From Oscillospiraceae bacterium (GTDB lineage Bacteria > Bacillota > Clostridia > Oscillospirales > Ruminococcaceae): 64,000 nucleotides of DNA. Location of the stretch: the NCBI GenBank assembly GCA_902779915.1, contig CACZDM010000002.1:2243-66242 (forward strand), written 5' to 3'. Positions 1-7,973 of the stretch are shown here, in pieces. The notes under the pieces were generated by a model. The model was given only the letters and a program-made list of their open reading frames with translations. It ran no database searches and had not been told where the DNA came from. A program made the translations under genes and the position numbers. The first letter of the stretch is position 1, and every line of letters starts with the position of its first letter.

Positions 1-39
1 TTTTGAAATTTTTTTTGAAAAAATTTTTTGTACTATTTT

Positions 40-320
40 TATTGGACTTGTCCTTAGGCAAGGTTTAATATTACAGTCGGTTGTGAACGGGCGGCTCAAG
101 GGCGCCAGCCTACCACTTCTCACGGACGCTTTCAACTTAAACTTGCCCTTGAGAAAAGTTGAATATTACAGTTAGTTGTGAGCCGGCGGCGCTTAAATTG
201 GCTCCCCGCATGGTTTTTTGGAACGCGATTGAGGGCGGCTTGAAAGAGACGAGCTTTTTAACCAAAGAGTCGGATATTTTAAGCAGGAGCGATTGAGGGG
301 ACAAATCTAACCTAAATCTG
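40..320 (+). repeat. Dispersed intergenic repeat, copy 1 (two cores)
   Basis: This gene-free stretch in front of the deacetylase gene carries two versions of the conserved core AATATTACAGTTAGTTGTGA, at about 66-95 and 162-192, each followed by a GGCGG-type GC-rich run. The second core continues into a poly-T stretch, a GCGATTGAGG box and a final GGACAAATCTAACCTAA box, the order seen in the other copies. No start codon or coding bias is visible. The left boundary is unclear because of the window edge. The repeat ends about 20 bases before the deacetylase promoter, so it is probably not part of that transcript. Confidence 0.8.
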
Positions 321-340
321 CAAAAAAATTTATAAAAAAC

Positions 341-369
341 TTGTCAAAAAAAGAAGTCTGTGGTATAAT
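341..369 (+). promoter_or_regulatory. Sigma-A promoter of the polysaccharide deacetylase gene
   Basis: TTGTCA (341-346) and TATAAT (364-369) are separated by 17 bases. The gene's ribosome site AGGAG lies near 402 and the ATG at 416, giving a leader of about 40 bases. Confidence 0.75.
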
Positions 370-415
370 GAAAGATATTTGAAAATATAAATCAAATTAT
401 CAGGAGAGAATTTAA

Positions 416-1747
416 ATGACAAAAAAATTTTTATCGCTAATTTTGCTGATTTCTTTAATCTCTTTGCTAGCAGGCTGTTCTTTTGCCCAAAAAGAAACGT
501 ATAAAATTAAAAATCCTTCGCTTGAAGCCGGATTTGCTCAAAAATTATCTGGTTCGTTTGAAAATTTATCATATGATATAAAATTTCCATGCTTTAACAA
601 CCAAGCTATCGACGAATTTTTATCTAAACAAATCACGCAGAAAGTCAGGGATTTTGTTTCATCCAGCTCAAATGGAAAAAAAGAATTATATGGTGAATAT
701 CAAACTTTTTTATACGGTGACGGAAATATATCAATCCAGATGCAATATTTACTTAAAGACACGGCTGCAAAAACTCAAAACGAGACCGCCCAAACCTTCG
801 TTTTTAATGAAAATAAGCCGGTTAGCGCATCAAGCGTTTTCAAGCGCAACAAGATTGACGCCGCGATTGAAGCAATAAAGAACGCTATCCTTTCAAATTC
901 TGAATATAAAGCAGACTTTTTGAAAAAATCCGACTCGCTCCAAAATTCTATAGATAGCCTTGAAAATTTTGTGTTTACCAATGACTCTGTTATTTTCTTT
1001 TATGACAAAAACACAATTCTGCCCGAAAAATATGGAGTTGTTTCGGTTAAAGTTTCTAAAGACAGCTTGCAGGAATGCTTCGCGGGCTCATCACCAAAAC
1101 CCTTTTCAGGCAAAACATCCGGCGCCAAAGAAGCAATCGAGCAAGGACGCCCAATAATAGCATTGACCTTCGATGACGGGCCAATGGAAGGGACAACCAA
1201 CCTAATCCTCGACGAGCTTGAAAAACATGACGCTCACGCAACTTTTTTTGTCTGCGGGAATCAAGCAAAACACTATCCAGCCCTTCTCAAAAGACAAATA
1301 GACTTAGGATGTGAAATCGGAAACCACACATATTCACACCCAGCCCTGACAAGCCTAAATGCCGAAAAAATGAAAGAACAAATCAGCAAAACAAACGAAA
1401 TCGTTTCGCAAGCAACCGGCGTCACTCCATCTTTAGTCAGACCGCCTTATGGAAGCATTAATCAAGCCGTCAAAAACAACTTAAAAGCCCGTTTTATTCT
1501 CTGGGATTTAGACACGCTTGACTGGAAAACAAGAAGCACTGAAGCGACAATCAAAGCGGTTTTAGACGGCGCCTCAGACGGCCAAATAGTTTTGATGCAT
1601 GACATTCACGATCCAACTGCTAAGGCTGCCAAAAAAATAATCCCCGAACTCATTGATCGAGGATTTTATCTTGCAACCGTTAGCGAAATGTTTGAAGCAA
1701 AAGGATATTTCCTTGAAGAAGGCAAAGCATATAACCACGCAAACTAA
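416..1747 (+). CDS. Lipoprotein polysaccharide deacetylase (NodB domain, PdaC-like)
   Basis: A 443-residue exported esterase that probably removes acetyl groups from peptidoglycan or another cell-surface glycan. The N-terminus is a lipoprotein signal with the lipobox LAGC, Cys21 being the lipidated residue. Residues about 40-230 look like the DUF4163/DUF3298-type region that precedes the catalytic domain in Bacillus PdaC. The C-terminal NodB domain shows all five motifs: TFDDGP (251-256), HTYSH (304-308, metal ligands), RPPYG (342-346), the LDTLDW segment and LMHDIH near 392. The ATG follows AGGAG by 7-8 bases. It is monocistronic with its own promoter and converges on metK with only 11 bases between stops. 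The exact substrate (MurNAc, GlcNAc or another glycan) cannot be told from sequence. Confidence 0.9.
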   Translation: MTKKFLSLILLISLISLLAGCSFAQKETYKIKNPSLEAGFAQKLSGSFENLSYDIKFPCFNNQAIDEFLSKQITQKVRDFVSSSSNGKKELYGEYQTFLYGDGNISIQMQYLLKDTAAKTQNETAQTFVFNENKPVSASSVFKRNKIDAAIEAIKNAILSNSEYKADFLKKSDSLQNSIDSLENFVFTNDSVIFFYDKNTILPEKYGVVSVKVSKDSLQECFAGSSPKPFSGKTSGAKEAIEQGRPIIALTFDDGPMEGTTNLILDELEKHDAHATFFVCGNQAKHYPALLKRQIDLGCEIGNHTYSHPALTSLNAEKMKEQISKTNEIVSQATGVTPSLVRPPYGSINQAVKNNLKARFILWDLDTLDWKTRSTEATIKAVLDGASDGQIVLMHDIHDPTAKAAKKIIPELIDRGFYLATVSEMFEAKGYFLEEGKAYNHAN

Positions 1748-1758
1748 ACATTTAAAAA

Positions 1759-2943
1759 TCACATTTCAATCTCACTAGCCGCGCGTTTTAGCTGATCAAC
1801 CTTGTCAATTTTTTCCCACAAAGCGTCCGAAGAATTTCTTCCAAAATGTCCATATGCTGCGAATTGCCTGTATATCGGACGCCTCAAGCCAAAACGGTTT
1901 ATTATGGCCTCGGGTCGAAGATCAAAAACCGATTTAACCGCTTTCCCCAGGACTTCATCACAGCAAACTCCTGTTTTAAAGCTGTCAACCATTATCGAAA
2001 CCGGGTTTGAAACTCCGATCGCATACGCAACCTGAACTTCGCAGCGTCTAGCCAGGCCAGAAGCAACTATGTTTTTGGCTATGTGTCTTGCGGCATATGC
2101 CCCGCTCCTGTCAACCTTTGTTGGGTCTTTGCCGGAAAAAGCTCCTCCCCCATGGCGCGAATATCCACCATATGTGTCGACCATGAGCTTTCGGCCGGTC
2201 AAGCCGCTGTCGCCAACAGGTCCTCCAACTATGAATCTTCCCGTCGGATTGACAAATATTTTAACTGACCTCGAGATCAACTCCGCAGGAATTGCGCTCT
2301 TTATGACATTTTGTATTATATCAGCCCTGATTTTGTCAAGTGAAACGCCCTCGCCATGTTGAGCAGAAACGACAATTGTGTCTATGGCAACCGGAACGCC
2401 GTCGTCATATTCAACCGTCACCTGAACCTTCCCGTCCGGCCGCAAATATGGCAAAATTTTTTTCTTCCGAACCTCAGCCAGTCTTTTTGCAAGTTTGTGG
2501 GCGTAAAATATTGGCATTGGCATCAAATCCGGCGTTTCATCACAAGCAAAGCCAAACATTATCCCTTGATCCCCAGCCCCGATTTCAAAATTGTCGCTGT
2601 TTCGGGTCTCCAAAGACTTGTCAACTCCAAGGGCTATGTCTGGAGATTGCTCGTCTATGTTGGAAATGACGGCGCAATTTTTCGAATCAAAGCCATATTC
2701 CGACGAATTATAGCCAATATCTTCAATAACACTTCGTGTGATTTTGCTCATATCAACATAACAATTAGTCGTTATTTCTCCAATCAACATAACCATGCCC
2801 GTTGTGCACACTGTTTCGCACGCAACCCTGGCGCTTTGGTCTTTTTTTAAAATTTCATCCAAAATCGCATCAGACACTTGATCACACATTTTGTCTGGAT
2901 GGCCTTCAGTGACAGATTCAGAGGTGAAATATTTTTTTTGCAT
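1759..2943 (-). CDS. metK: S-adenosylmethionine synthetase
   Basis: Makes S-adenosylmethionine from methionine and ATP, with release of phosphate and pyrophosphate; cytosolic, normally a tetramer. The 394 residues match the family length. Visible signatures are the N-terminal SVTEGHPDK with the catalytic His, the GAGDQG hexapeptide region near residue 120 and the glycine-rich [16 protein letters not shown] loop in the C-terminal third. The gene is alone behind its own sigma-A promoter. The roughly 50-base leader is too short to hold a SAM riboswitch, so the common Firmicutes S-box control is not seen here. No clear terminator is visible in the 11-base gap to the convergent deacetylase gene. 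Confidence 0.97.
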   Translation of the reverse strand: MQKKYFTSESVTEGHPDKMCDQVSDAILDEILKKDQSARVACETVCTTGMVMLIGEITTNCYVDMSKITRSVIEDIGYNSSEYGFDSKNCAVISNIDEQSPDIALGVDKSLETRNSDNFEIGAGDQGIMFGFACDETPDLMPMPIFYAHKLAKRLAEVRKKKILPYLRPDGKVQVTVEYDDGVPVAIDTIVVSAQHGEGVSLDKIRADIIQNVIKSAIPAELISRSVKIFVNPTGRFIVGGPVGDSGLTGRKLMVDTYGGYSRHGGGAFSGKDPTKVDRSGAYAARHIAKNIVASGLARRCEVQVAYAIGVSNPVSIMVDSFKTGVCCDEVLGKAVKSVFDLRPEAIINRFGLRRPIYRQFAAYGHFGRNSSDALWEKIDKVDQLKRAASEIEM

Positions 2944-3004
2944 AAAATTTCATGTTCCTTTCAAAAATATATTAAGCACAAAAATACTGCGAACTCAAGT
3001 TCCA

Positions 3005-3034
3005 TTATACCACAATATTTACATCAATGTCAAA
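3005..3034 (-). promoter_or_regulatory. Sigma-A promoter of metK
   Basis: On the minus strand TTGACA (3034-3029) and TATAAT (3010-3005) are 18 bases apart, placing the start of transcription near 2998, about 55 bases before the metK ATG. Confidence 0.8.
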
Positions 3035-3076
3035 AATATTTAAAGCAAATTATTTAAAATTAAATCGAAAAAATAA

Positions 3077-3450
3077 ACAAATTGTATTATTTTGTTGGGT
3101 TATATTTGTTCCAATAATCCTCCCCCTAAAAAATCAAAGCTTTATCTAAAATTCCAAACATATCCAAATATCATTGACTGCGCTCTAAAAAACAATGCAA
3201 AAGAAAAACTCCCCGCCACCAGCTCACAACTAACTGTAATATTAGACCCTCCTCAAGCACAAGTCCAGTTAAAAGCGTTCTTAACAAGTGGTAGTTAAAC
3301 GTCCTCGAGGTCTGCCATTAAAATCCAACTCTTAAAAATCCCAACTCTTTATCTAAAATTCCAAACATATCCAAATATCCTTGACTGCGCTCTAAAAAAC
3401 AATGCAAAAAACTCCCCGCCACCAGCTCACAACTAACTGTAATATTAAAT
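3077..3450 (-). repeat. Dispersed intergenic repeat, copy 2 (tandem pair)
   Basis: Two copies of the intergenic repeat lie head to tail in the metK upstream gap, read on the minus strand. Core sequences are at about 3213-3243 and 3416-3446. The 3077-3315 unit is complete, starting with the ACAAATTGTATTATT/GGGTTATATTTG end. The second unit (about 3316-3450) lacks that end but repeats the CCAAACATATCCAAATAT, TTGACTGCGCTCTAAAAAAC and core segments nearly perfectly. The rest of this gap (3450-3560) is AT-rich with no further feature. A 68-codon open frame at 3092-3298 runs through the repeat and is not considered coding. Confidence 0.85.
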
Positions 3451-3610
3451 TAATAAAATTGATGCTATTTAAAAATGTGTCACACGTCAATTGTAAATAT
3501 ACAAAAATTCATGAAAAATTTACAAAATATTCAATTTAATTTAACAAATATCATGCACTTATGCTGTATAATAAAATTACAGATAAAAAGCATAAAGAGG
3601 TACTTTTAAA

Positions 3611-4900
3611 ATGAAAAGAAGTTTAAAATTAATTTCAGCGCCCTTAGCAGCGGCCATTTCAATGTCGATTGCCCCTACCGTCAGCGCAAATCCCCCAAAA
3701 AACGACCACAGCATCCAAAGCTTGCAATCAAAGTCCGTTATTAAAATTTCCAGTTTAGAAGATTTAAACCACCTGCGGGGCCTTTCAAACCAAGGAGAAA
3801 ATTTTGAAGGCAAAACCATTATTTTAGAAAATGACATATATATCACAAAAGACGGAAAAAAAGACGGCGACCCGGTTGAATTTAAACCCATATTTAAATG
3901 CCCAGATTACTGGACAGACGATTATGACGCTGGATTTAAAGGAATTTTTGACGGAAACGCAAAGACTCTCCACTTCAACTCAACAAACAGCAATATATTC
4001 GAAACCATCGGCAAGGGAGGCGTTGTTAAAAATTTAAACATAACCGGACAAATTGAAGGAGGTCAAAACAACTCAATAGTAGCAGACCAAAACAGCGGAA
4101 CAATTGATAACGTCAACATAGACGTGTCCGCTAGTAATAATGCCGTAGGAATTTTCGGCTTTTGCCGTGAAAACACAGAATATGGAGTCATAAAAAACTG
4201 CGAAGTCAAGGGCAAACTTTCCTCTACTTGTTGCATAGAAGGCTCGGGAGGAATGTTTTCAACTGCGGGAATATGTGGAAATAATGATGGAGTTATTGAA
4301 TCTTGTAAAGTCTCAGCTAATTTGCTGAGTCGTGTGTGTAACGAAGCTGATGGAATCGCTGAAACAGCTGGAATATCAGCTTTTAATAGGGGAATCATCA
4401 GAGGTTGCCTGGTTGAATCGAACATTATCAATCTTAATGAAAATAGTGGTGACGATTTATGCGGGCAAGCTGGCGGATTGGTTTCAACCAACAATGGCTT
4501 AGTGGTAAATTCGATTTTTAATGGAACTATCACTTCTCGCGATGCTGGCGGAATTGCAGGCAATAACTATGGCGCGCTGAAGTCTTGCAAAGCTAACGCA
4601 ACAATAAATGGCCAAGTTCTTGCTGGACTTGTCCGATCCAATACGTGGGGTGACCTAGTATTCAGCTCCAATATATACAAAGAAACTGCTGAAGGCAAAG
4701 GGCCACAAGGCGTTGTGGATGGCTGCGAGTTTGTGGGATCAATCCAATCTATCACCGGAGAAAAAGTTGCTATATATGAAAATATTGGTGTACTTACATC
4801 AGATAACACAAAATTTGATCCCCAAATCATAAATTGCAAAATGAACGGCGAAGACATAATCAAGGGAATTGACATATACTATAACTACGATTTCCACTAA
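3611..4900 (+). CDS. Secreted GLUG-repeat (beta-helix) protein
   Basis: A 429-residue protein of unknown function. Residues 1-26 form a signal peptide ending in a VSA cleavage motif. From about residue 110 the chain has repeated GLUG-type units: an AGGI/AGGL turn, a NNG segment and VVNS- or VIKNC-type strands (for example STNNGLVVNSIFNGT and GIAGNNYGALKSC). This is the pattern of a right-handed beta-helix surface or secreted protein. No sortase motif, SLH domain or C-terminal membrane anchor is seen, so the protein is probably released or held non-covalently. The ATG at 3611 follows AAAGAGG. A strong hairpin follows the stop. Two damaged relatives lie just downstream, which suggests a locus that duplicates and decays. 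Role in adhesion or glycan binding would be a guess. Confidence 0.8.
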   Translation: MKRSLKLISAPLAAAISMSIAPTVSANPPKNDHSIQSLQSKSVIKISSLEDLNHLRGLSNQGENFEGKTIILENDIYITKDGKKDGDPVEFKPIFKCPDYWTDDYDAGFKGIFDGNAKTLHFNSTNSNIFETIGKGGVVKNLNITGQIEGGQNNSIVADQNSGTIDNVNIDVSASNNAVGIFGFCRENTEYGVIKNCEVKGKLSSTCCIEGSGGMFSTAGICGNNDGVIESCKVSANLLSRVCNEADGIAETAGISAFNRGIIRGCLVESNIINLNENSGDDLCGQAGGLVSTNNGLVVNSIFNGTITSRDAGGIAGNNYGALKSCKANATINGQVLAGLVRSNTWGDLVFSSNIYKETAEGKGPQGVVDGCEFVGSIQSITGEKVAIYENIGVLTSDNTKFDPQIINCKMNGEDIIKGIDIYYNYDFH

Positions 4901-4911
4901 TAAACAGACCT

Positions 4912-4958
4912 CAACAGCGGCGGGCAACAAGTTTGGTTTGCCGCGCTGTTGTTTATTT
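4912..4958 (+). terminator. Rho-independent terminator after the GLUG gene
   Basis: CAACAGCGGCGGGCAA pairs with TTTGCCGCGCTGTTG (one bulge) around a short loop, followed by TTTATTT. It lies 12 bases past the stop codon. Confidence 0.8.
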
Positions 4959-4969
4959 ACAAAAAATTC

Positions 4970-5307
4970 ACACTAATTTAAAAATAATTCAACAAGTATC
5001 ATGTATTTATGATGTAGCGATATACTTGGATTAATTGGCGAGGAGAAGCATCGTTAAAAATTTAAACATAACCGGAAGATTTGGAAGCACCCTGAATGGC
5101 ACAATTGTGTCAATATCTAGCCGCGGAACGATTAACAATTTGAACACGAACATAATTGCTAAGTGCGACTATGCAAACGTTTTAAAGGCGCTTGACTCAA
5201 ATGACAAAAGCAGCGTCATTAAAAACTCTCACGTTGAAGCAAAACTTATAAACATATATAAAAGAAAATCTCAAGGAGGCGTAGTTGCTGGTTTCAATCT
5301 GAAATAA
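4970..5307 (+). pseudogene. Truncated GLUG-protein gene copy
   Basis: An internal fragment of a paralogue of the intact GLUG gene. The open frame from 5035 (a TTG without a good ribosome site) encodes about 90 residues beginning SIVKNLNITG, matching GVVKNLNITG near residue 137 of the intact protein, and later VIKNSHVEAKL matching VIKNCEVKGKL. It lacks the signal peptide, the first third and the last part of the protein. The bases just before it (about 4970-5025, CAACAAGTATCATG...TTATGATGTAGCGA) resemble the region upstream of the intact gene (TAACAAATATCATG...TTATGCTGTATAAT), with the -10 box decayed. So promoter region and mid-gene are joined by a deletion. I call it a pseudogene. Confidence 0.7.
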
Positions 5308-5342
5308 ATCATCTAATTTAAAAATATTCTAAATGGCTGGAT

Positions 5343-5600
5343 TCAAATTCCCTTATATTTCTTTCTGGTTGCGATCCCGCCCCTGATGTGGCGCTCCTTT
5401 TTATTAACCTCCAAAACTTTTTGAACCTGCCTATATAAAAAAGGATTCAATTTCTTAAGCCTGACGCTGACGTCTTTATGCACAGTGCTTTTAGAAACTC
5501 CAAATCTTTTAGCTGTTGCCCTGATCGTCGCAGAATTTTTAGCAATATGCTCCCCCAACTCCAGACACCTATCATCAATCCTATTCTCCAAGGAAAACAC
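5343..5600 (-). CDS. spoIIID: Stage III sporulation transcriptional regulator SpoIIID
   Basis: A small DNA-binding protein that switches mother-cell gene expression after sigma-E becomes active. The 85 residues show the helix-turn-helix FGVSKSTVHKDVSVRL and the basic tail RHIRGGIATRKKY that are diagnostic of SpoIIID. The longest frame begins with GTG at 5600 but has a poor ribosome site there. A TTG three codons later (5591), preceded by GGGG at 8 bases, would start the protein at MENRIDDR and better match the family N-terminus. The upstream region holds a sigma-E-like promoter. The gene sits between GLUG remnants rather than beside mbl or spoIIQ as in Bacillus. Its presence says the organism makes spores or descends from one that does. 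Confidence 0.93.
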   Translation of the reverse strand: MFSLENRIDDRCLELGEHIAKNSATIRATAKRFGVSKSTVHKDVSVRLKKLNPFLYRQVQKVLEVNKKERHIRGGIATRKKYKGI

Positions 5601-5626
5601 CCCGCATACACATTAACGTTAATTAA

Positions 5627-5655
5627 TATGTATGCAAAAAAGTCCAAAGTGATAC
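5627..5655 (-). promoter_or_regulatory. Possible sigma-E promoter of spoIIID
   Basis: On the minus strand CATACATA (5634-5627) resembles the sigma-E -10 consensus CATACANT and is preceded at 15 bases by GTATCA (5655-5650). In Bacillus subtilis spoIIID is transcribed by sigma-E and autoregulated, which fits. The -35 match is weak. Confidence 0.45.
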
Positions 5656-5768
5656 AAACATTTTTAAATATTTAGACATAAACACCAACGGCGATGAGGA
5701 AAAGACACACAAAATTTGACACGCTCTCCCAAGCGACTTATTTTATTATCCTATCCCCTCTATTCAAA

Positions 5769-6023
5769 TCATCCATCAACAGCCACATCACCTTTTATTC
5801 TAGCATAAACCTTACAATAAACAACCATTACATGCTTCAAACTGACAATTCCACCTGCGCTTGAAGCAGCTAAACTTCCTTAAAATTTTGAATTTTCAAC
5901 TAAACCGTTATTGATTGAACTCAGACAATTTTCAACTTTTTGCAAAACTCGCCCGCTGAAACCTGTTGCAGCCACACTCAAAGGAACCGCAAACGTTAAC
6001 AAAATAAAAAACCATCATCAACA
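5769..6023 (-). pseudogene. Decayed GLUG-protein gene remnant
   Basis: Reading the minus strand in one frame gives a hydrophobic signal-like stretch (FILLTFAVPLSVAATGFSG), then SSINNGLVENSKF, an in-frame TAA at 5882-5880, then GSLAASSAGGIVSL and finally VYARIKGDVAVDG before a TGA. NNGLVENSKF-stop-GSLAASSAGGI lines up with NNGLVVNSIFNGTITSRDAGGI of the intact GLUG gene at 3611. No usable start codon is present and the frame is interrupted, so this is a broken, partly deleted relative on the opposite strand. The signal-like segment joined almost directly to a GLUG unit indicates an internal deletion too. The assignment rests on a short alignment made by eye. Confidence 0.6.
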
Positions 6024-6030
6024 CATAAAT

Positions 6031-6106
6031 TGGAGCGGGTTACGAGACTCGAACTCGCCACCTCCACCTTGGCAAGGTGGCGCTCTACCGGATGAGCTAA
6101 ACCCGC
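6031..6106 (-). tRNA. tRNA-Gly (GCC)
   Basis: On the minus strand the acceptor GCGGGTT pairs with AACCCGC, the anticodon arm CCACC-TTGCCAA-GGTGG gives anticodon GCC, the T loop has TTCGAGT, and CCA is encoded. Last gene of a four-tRNA operon. Confidence 0.96.
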
Positions 6107-6179
6107 AAAAAAGCAGACACTAAAATCTAAAAAACTCTCAGCCTTAAAACCACACCACACAACACATAGAAGAAGACAC

Positions 6180-6255
<76 letters not shown>

Positions 6256-6258
6256 AAA

Positions 6259-6335
6259 TGGCGACCCTGAACAGACTTGAACTGTCGACCTCCTGCGTGA
6301 CAGGCAGGCGTTCTAACCAACTGAACTACAGGGCC
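6259..6335 (-). tRNA. tRNA-Asp (GTC)
   Basis: On the minus strand the arm CCTGC-CTGTCAC-GCAGG gives anticodon GTC. The acceptor GGCCCTG pairs with CAGGGTC (with a G-U pair), and CCA is encoded. Only 3 bases separate it from tRNA-Phe. Confidence 0.95.
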
Positions 6336-6340
6336 GTAAA

Positions 6341-6416
6341 TGGTGGGAACTACAGGGCTCGAACCTGTGACCCTCTGCTTGTAAGGCAGATGCTCTCCCA
6401 GCTGAGCTAAGCTCCC
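6341..6416 (-). tRNA. tRNA-Val (TAC)
   Basis: On the minus strand the arm TCTGC-CTTACAA-GCAGA gives anticodon TAC. The acceptor GGGAGCT pairs with AGTTCCC (one wobble), and CCA is encoded. It is the first gene after the operon promoter. Confidence 0.95.
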
Positions 6417-6438
6417 GAACCTCCCAGCGACAGTTTTT

Positions 6439-6467
6439 ATTATACACCAGCAATTTTAATTTGTCAA
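6439..6467 (-). promoter_or_regulatory. Consensus sigma-A promoter of the tRNA operon
   Basis: TTGACA (6467-6462) and TATAAT (6444-6439) on the minus strand, separated by exactly 17 bases: a perfect consensus, as expected for stable RNA. The first tRNA begins about 16 bases after the probable start point. Confidence 0.92.
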
Positions 6468-6579
6468 GCTTATTTTTTTTATTTGTTAATATCCACAAAA
6501 AACCGACTTTGAAAATCCGTTTTTTGTGAAATATATACATAAAATTTAAACATTTCCACTTCTAGATCATGTTCAGGTT

Positions 6580-7218
6580 TCACATTATGTGTTTAAAATT
6601 AGAATTTAAAATAGATTTTATATCACAAAAATTTTTAAATTTATAGTGGTTTATATTAAATAAATTCAATATATCGGCTAGCTTATTTTTGGCAAATCGA
6701 ATATCACACAATCTACACGCATCAAAATCCACACTAGAATCCCCCGCATAGGCAATTATATCATACTCATTTCGAAAATATTTAACAACACTCAGCTTAT
6801 CAATCCCGAATTTTTCTGAATAAAACAAATTATTTTCATCTTTCACCATCCTCAGGCCTCCATCGCTGTAAAAGCCATCGTTAGCGATTATATCTATGTT
6901 TTTTGCCCCAACCAACGCCAATTTGCGCTGAATATAATATTTGCATCCAGCACTGAGCAACAAAAAATCCCCGCCAAAATTTTCGATAAAATCCAACGTT
7001 GACAAAAAATACGGATCTAAAGGTATGCGCTCAATTTCCAAATCAAGTTGGGCCTGGGTCAAATCCATGTCGCCAAAAACATCCTGTAATAAATCAAAGC
7101 CAGATTTCCAATCATTCGAAAATATTTTATCATGTTCATATCTATACATAATTTGTTGAAAAAAATCTTGAGCAGTCATGGTTCCATCAAAATCGCTTAT
7201 AAATAAAAACTTTTTCAA
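6580..7218 (-). CDS. HAD-family phosphatase (MtnX/PSP-like)
   Basis: A 212-residue soluble phosphohydrolase of the HAD superfamily. Motif I is the N-terminal ISDFDGTMTAQD with the two catalytic aspartates; motif II is LLSAGCKYY around residue 90; motif III/IV is AYAGDSSVDFDA near residue 160. The form FDGTxTxxD and the cap type resemble MtnX-like and phosphoserine-phosphatase-like members, but the substrate cannot be assigned. The start is a TTG that overlaps the stop of the preceding HAD gene (TTGA), with GAGG as ribosome site, so the two are probably co-translated. It is the last gene of the run that begins at prfA. Confidence 0.85.
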   Translation of the reverse strand: MKKFLFISDFDGTMTAQDFFQQIMYRYEHDKIFSNDWKSGFDLLQDVFGDMDLTQAQLDLEIERIPLDPYFLSTLDFIENFGGDFLLLSAGCKYYIQRKLALVGAKNIDIIANDGFYSDGGLRMVKDENNLFYSEKFGIDKLSVVKYFRNEYDIIAYAGDSSVDFDACRLCDIRFAKNKLADILNLFNINHYKFKNFCDIKSILNSNFKHIM

Positions 7219-7901
7219 GCGCTTGCCTCTTTCAATTCAAAAAACCTCGCAAATTCACCGCTATCCACAAAATTATCAAAATTGTCTATGTAAAAATCAG
7301 CTTTTTCCCTCAAACATTGCTTTATTTCAGGGGTTTGTCGATCATCAACGCCAAAATACCCCATGCCACACTCTTTAACAAATTTTAATGGCTTTAGGAT
7401 ATCTTCAAAAACAGCGCAATATTTCGGCTTTATTCCCATATTCTTAGCAGCAATCATATATATATCAACTGAACCTTTATTCACCCCAAGCATATCAGCA
7501 TACAAAAAATGATCAAACATATCATAAATTTCATGCTTTTTCAAAATTAATTCAGTCATTTCAGGATAACACGAAGTTGCAAGAGATATTCGAATGTCGT
7601 TTAAAATCATAGCCTCAAGCAATTTTTTAACTCCCGGCTTTAATTCAACCTTGTTTAAATACAAATTTTTGGCAATTTTATACCAAATCATCTTTATTTC
7701 ATCAACAGTTTCAGTCAAATTATACAACTTTTTAGCATATATTGCAAGCTCAGTTGGCGGCATATGCATCATATTTTGAGAATATTCAGCCATTTTTTTG
7801 ATGCCAATCATTTTGTGAAACTCCTCGTCAACAACTCCCCAAACCCACGTTGAGTCTATCAAAGTTCCATCCAAGTCAAAAATAGCTGCTTTGTATTTCA
7901 T
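7215..7901 (-). CDS. HAD-family hydrolase, beta-phosphoglucomutase-like
   Basis: A 228-residue HAD hydrolase with the motif I AIFDLDGTLIDST, an alpha-helical cap, motif II LATSCY and a late VFEDILKPLKF motif in place of the usual FEDSxxG. It belongs to the beta-phosphoglucomutase/phosphatase subgroup; the substrate is unknown. The open frame extends to 7973, but the ATG at 7901 preceded by GGAGGAG is the right start and puts motif I at the N-terminus. It overlaps the next HAD gene by 4 bases. The loss of the Ser/Gly in motif IV (FEDILKP) is unusual and might alter metal binding. Confidence 0.85.
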   Translation of the reverse strand: MKYKAAIFDLDGTLIDSTWVWGVVDEEFHKMIGIKKMAEYSQNMMHMPPTELAIYAKKLYNLTETVDEIKMIWYKIAKNLYLNKVELKPGVKKLLEAMILNDIRISLATSCYPEMTELILKKHEIYDMFDHFLYADMLGVNKGSVDIYMIAAKNMGIKPKYCAVFEDILKPLKFVKECGMGYFGVDDRQTPEIKQCLREKADFYIDNFDNFVDSGEFARFFELKEASA

Positions 7902-7973
7902 AAAAAATCTCCTCCAATCACAAATTTTCAACTTTAAAATTAAATTTCCCCCGCCCCAACATCCCAAAAACAT

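Noticed and set aside
2944-3010. SAM riboswitch upstream of metK
   Set aside because: The promoter is only about 55 bases before the ATG and no S-box motif is seen.
3092-3298. 68-codon plus-strand frame in the metK upstream gap
   Set aside because: It runs through the dispersed repeat, is not kept open in other copies and has no ribosome site.
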